From Chryseobacterium jejuense (GTDB lineage: Bacteria; Bacteroidota; Bacteroidia; Flavobacteriales; Weeksellaceae), in contig NZ_JAGIPR010000004.1 in NCBI RefSeq assembly GCF_017877355.1, positions 1-64,000 on the forward strand: a stretch of 64,000 bases of DNA. Direction: 5' to 3'. Shown one piece after another: positions 63,408-64,000 of the stretch (position 1 is its first letter; every line of letters begins with the position of its first letter). Both the position numbers and the translations under genes were made by a program. The notes beneath the pieces are model-generated. The model saw only the letters and a program-made list of their open reading frames with translations, had not been told where the DNA came from and did no database searches.

Positions 63408-63773
63408 TTTTATTTTCATACAGATGACACAGATTTTCCCAGATCCCAATGATGCTTACATGTTGGCTCGCAGATTTAGCTGATGATGCAGATTTTTTTA
63501 CTAAGTGTGAGCTTGGTTGGAAAGCCGCAAAGCTTTTTAGTCAGTATTGGATGTATTTTTAAAACGCAAGAACATTTCGACGTCACTCAATATAAGATTC
63601 TAAGCAAAACCACAATTTTATTTTTTGCCACGAATGCCCAAATTTCTTTTATTGATGCTAATATATTAGACACATAGGATTATTCACTTTTTTATTCGTG
63701 TATTCGTGGCGATTATTCGGCAGCGCCCAATTTTATTGCAGATAAAATCTTTGCGACAAAATCTGAAAGCATA
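63408..63773. other. Gene-free stretch with repeat-like phrases
   Basis: It carries the dispersed phrases TTTTGCCACGAATGCCC near 63632 and ATTCGTGTATTCGTGGCG near 63694, which form an imperfect inverted pair about 60 bp apart. A plus-strand frame near 63483 does not look like a protein. I see nothing else. Confidence 0.45.
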
Positions 63774-63806
63774 AAATAAAAAAGCGCTCCCAACAATGGA
63801 AGCGCT
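63774..63806 (-). terminator. Terminator of deoxyhypusine-synthase-like gene
   Basis: AGCGCTCC (63783-63790) and GGAAGCGCT (63798-63806) form a stem followed on the minus strand by a T-rich run. It lies 30 bp past the stop. Confidence 0.85.
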
Positions 63807-63836
63807 ATTATTGTAATCTCTTTAAGAGTTTATTGT

Positions 63837-64000
63837 TTAAGCATTCTCAAGGATGTACGAGAACATTAATGGTGCACAGATTGTTGCATCACTTTCAACG
63901 ATGAATTTCGGTGTAGTAATATCCAATTTACCCCAAGTGATTTTCTCATTGGGAACAGCTCCCGAGTAAGAACCGTAAGATGTAGTAGAATCAGAAATCT
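63837..64000 (-). CDS. Deoxyhypusine synthase-like protein, 3' end only
   Basis: The gene enters from the right edge; only the last 54 codons are in the window. The read is ISDSTTSYGSYSGAVPNEK, then ITWGKLDITTPKF, then IVESDATICAPLMFSYILENA and stop. SGAVPNEKITWGKL and ESDATICAPL match the C-terminal region of deoxyhypusine synthase, which in eukaryotes and archaea moves an aminobutyl group to eIF5A using NAD. Bacterial members probably act on other amines, for example in homospermidine chemistry. The start, domains and active-site lysine lie outside the window. Confidence 0.85.
   Translation of the reverse strand, partial: ISDSTTSYGSYSGAVPNEKITWGKLDITTPKFIVESDATICAPLMFSYILENA

Noticed and set aside
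63483..63677. Plus-strand 64-codon frame
   Set aside because: It crosses dispersed repeat phrases and has no protein-like pattern.

Overview
The window looks like a stretch of chromosome from a flavobacterium close to Chryseobacterium (Weeksellaceae, Bacteroidota). The reasons are the low GC content, TAnnTTTG-type promoter boxes with almost no Shine-Dalgarno sites, two proteins with type IX secretion (T9SS) tail domains, a TonB-dependent receptor and several outer-membrane barrels, a class II HMG-CoA reductase, and many families typical of this group (DUF4846, DUF423, prolyl oligopeptidase). I see no rRNA, tRNA, CRISPR array, intact insertion sequence or prophage. This is mostly housekeeping chromosome.

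Layout. 1-2.1 kb is gene-poor and AT-rich, with one small frameshifted gene, one small secreted protein and several orphan hairpins. 2.1-8.5 kb (+ strand) holds a glycine-zipper lipoprotein, a membrane protein, aroC, two thioredoxin-fold proteins, a YkvA-type protein and a fused pyrE-pyrF (UMP synthase). 8.6-17.8 kb holds two large outer-membrane proteins around two T9SS cargo proteins, then a tRNA-dihydrouridine synthase. A 174-bp MITE-like element sits between that gene and its terminator. 18-25.9 kb is mainly minus strand: deoC, an Lrp/AsnC regulator, an EEP-family hydrolase, trmD and NDH-2, a GH25 lysozyme (+), an alpha/beta hydrolase and a 5'-nucleotidase. 26.2-36.3 kb holds an ABC-F ATPase, an oxidoreductase, a siderophore-type TonB receptor with a PepSY-type partner, a small barrel, a peroxiredoxin, an MscS channel and sucC. 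36.4-41.5 kb is a minus-strand run from HMG-CoA reductase through an unlisted 55-residue membrane protein, a DUF3298-like protein, DUF423 and a TonB-C-like protein to a ClC channel. 41.7-46.7 kb is rich in DNA-repair and redox genes: a radical-SAM/partner repair pair, an AlkD-like protein, a peroxiredoxin-like protein and an HxlR regulator. 47-64 kb holds a DUF4846 lipoprotein, pfkA-gap, recA, an S9 peptidase, htpG, an XRE regulator, an alkyltransferase-like protein and the 3' end of a deoxyhypusine-synthase-like gene.

The standout is 43890-44849, between two convergent repair genes. It is a tandem array with an exact 234-bp period that carries nine DnaA boxes (TGTGGATAA; eight perfect, one with a single change). 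All face the same way, with spacing alternating 113/121 bp. It is a strong candidate for a replication origin, or for a DnaA-titration or control locus.

Other points of interest are a 21-bp palindrome centred on the peroxiredoxin promoter, promoter boxes 4-6 nt from start codons (likely leaderless mRNAs), a eukaryote-like UMP synthase, a peptidase-like barrel protein without a zinc motif, repeated long inverted repeats just after stop codons, and a shared TGYCA direct-repeat motif upstream of htpG.
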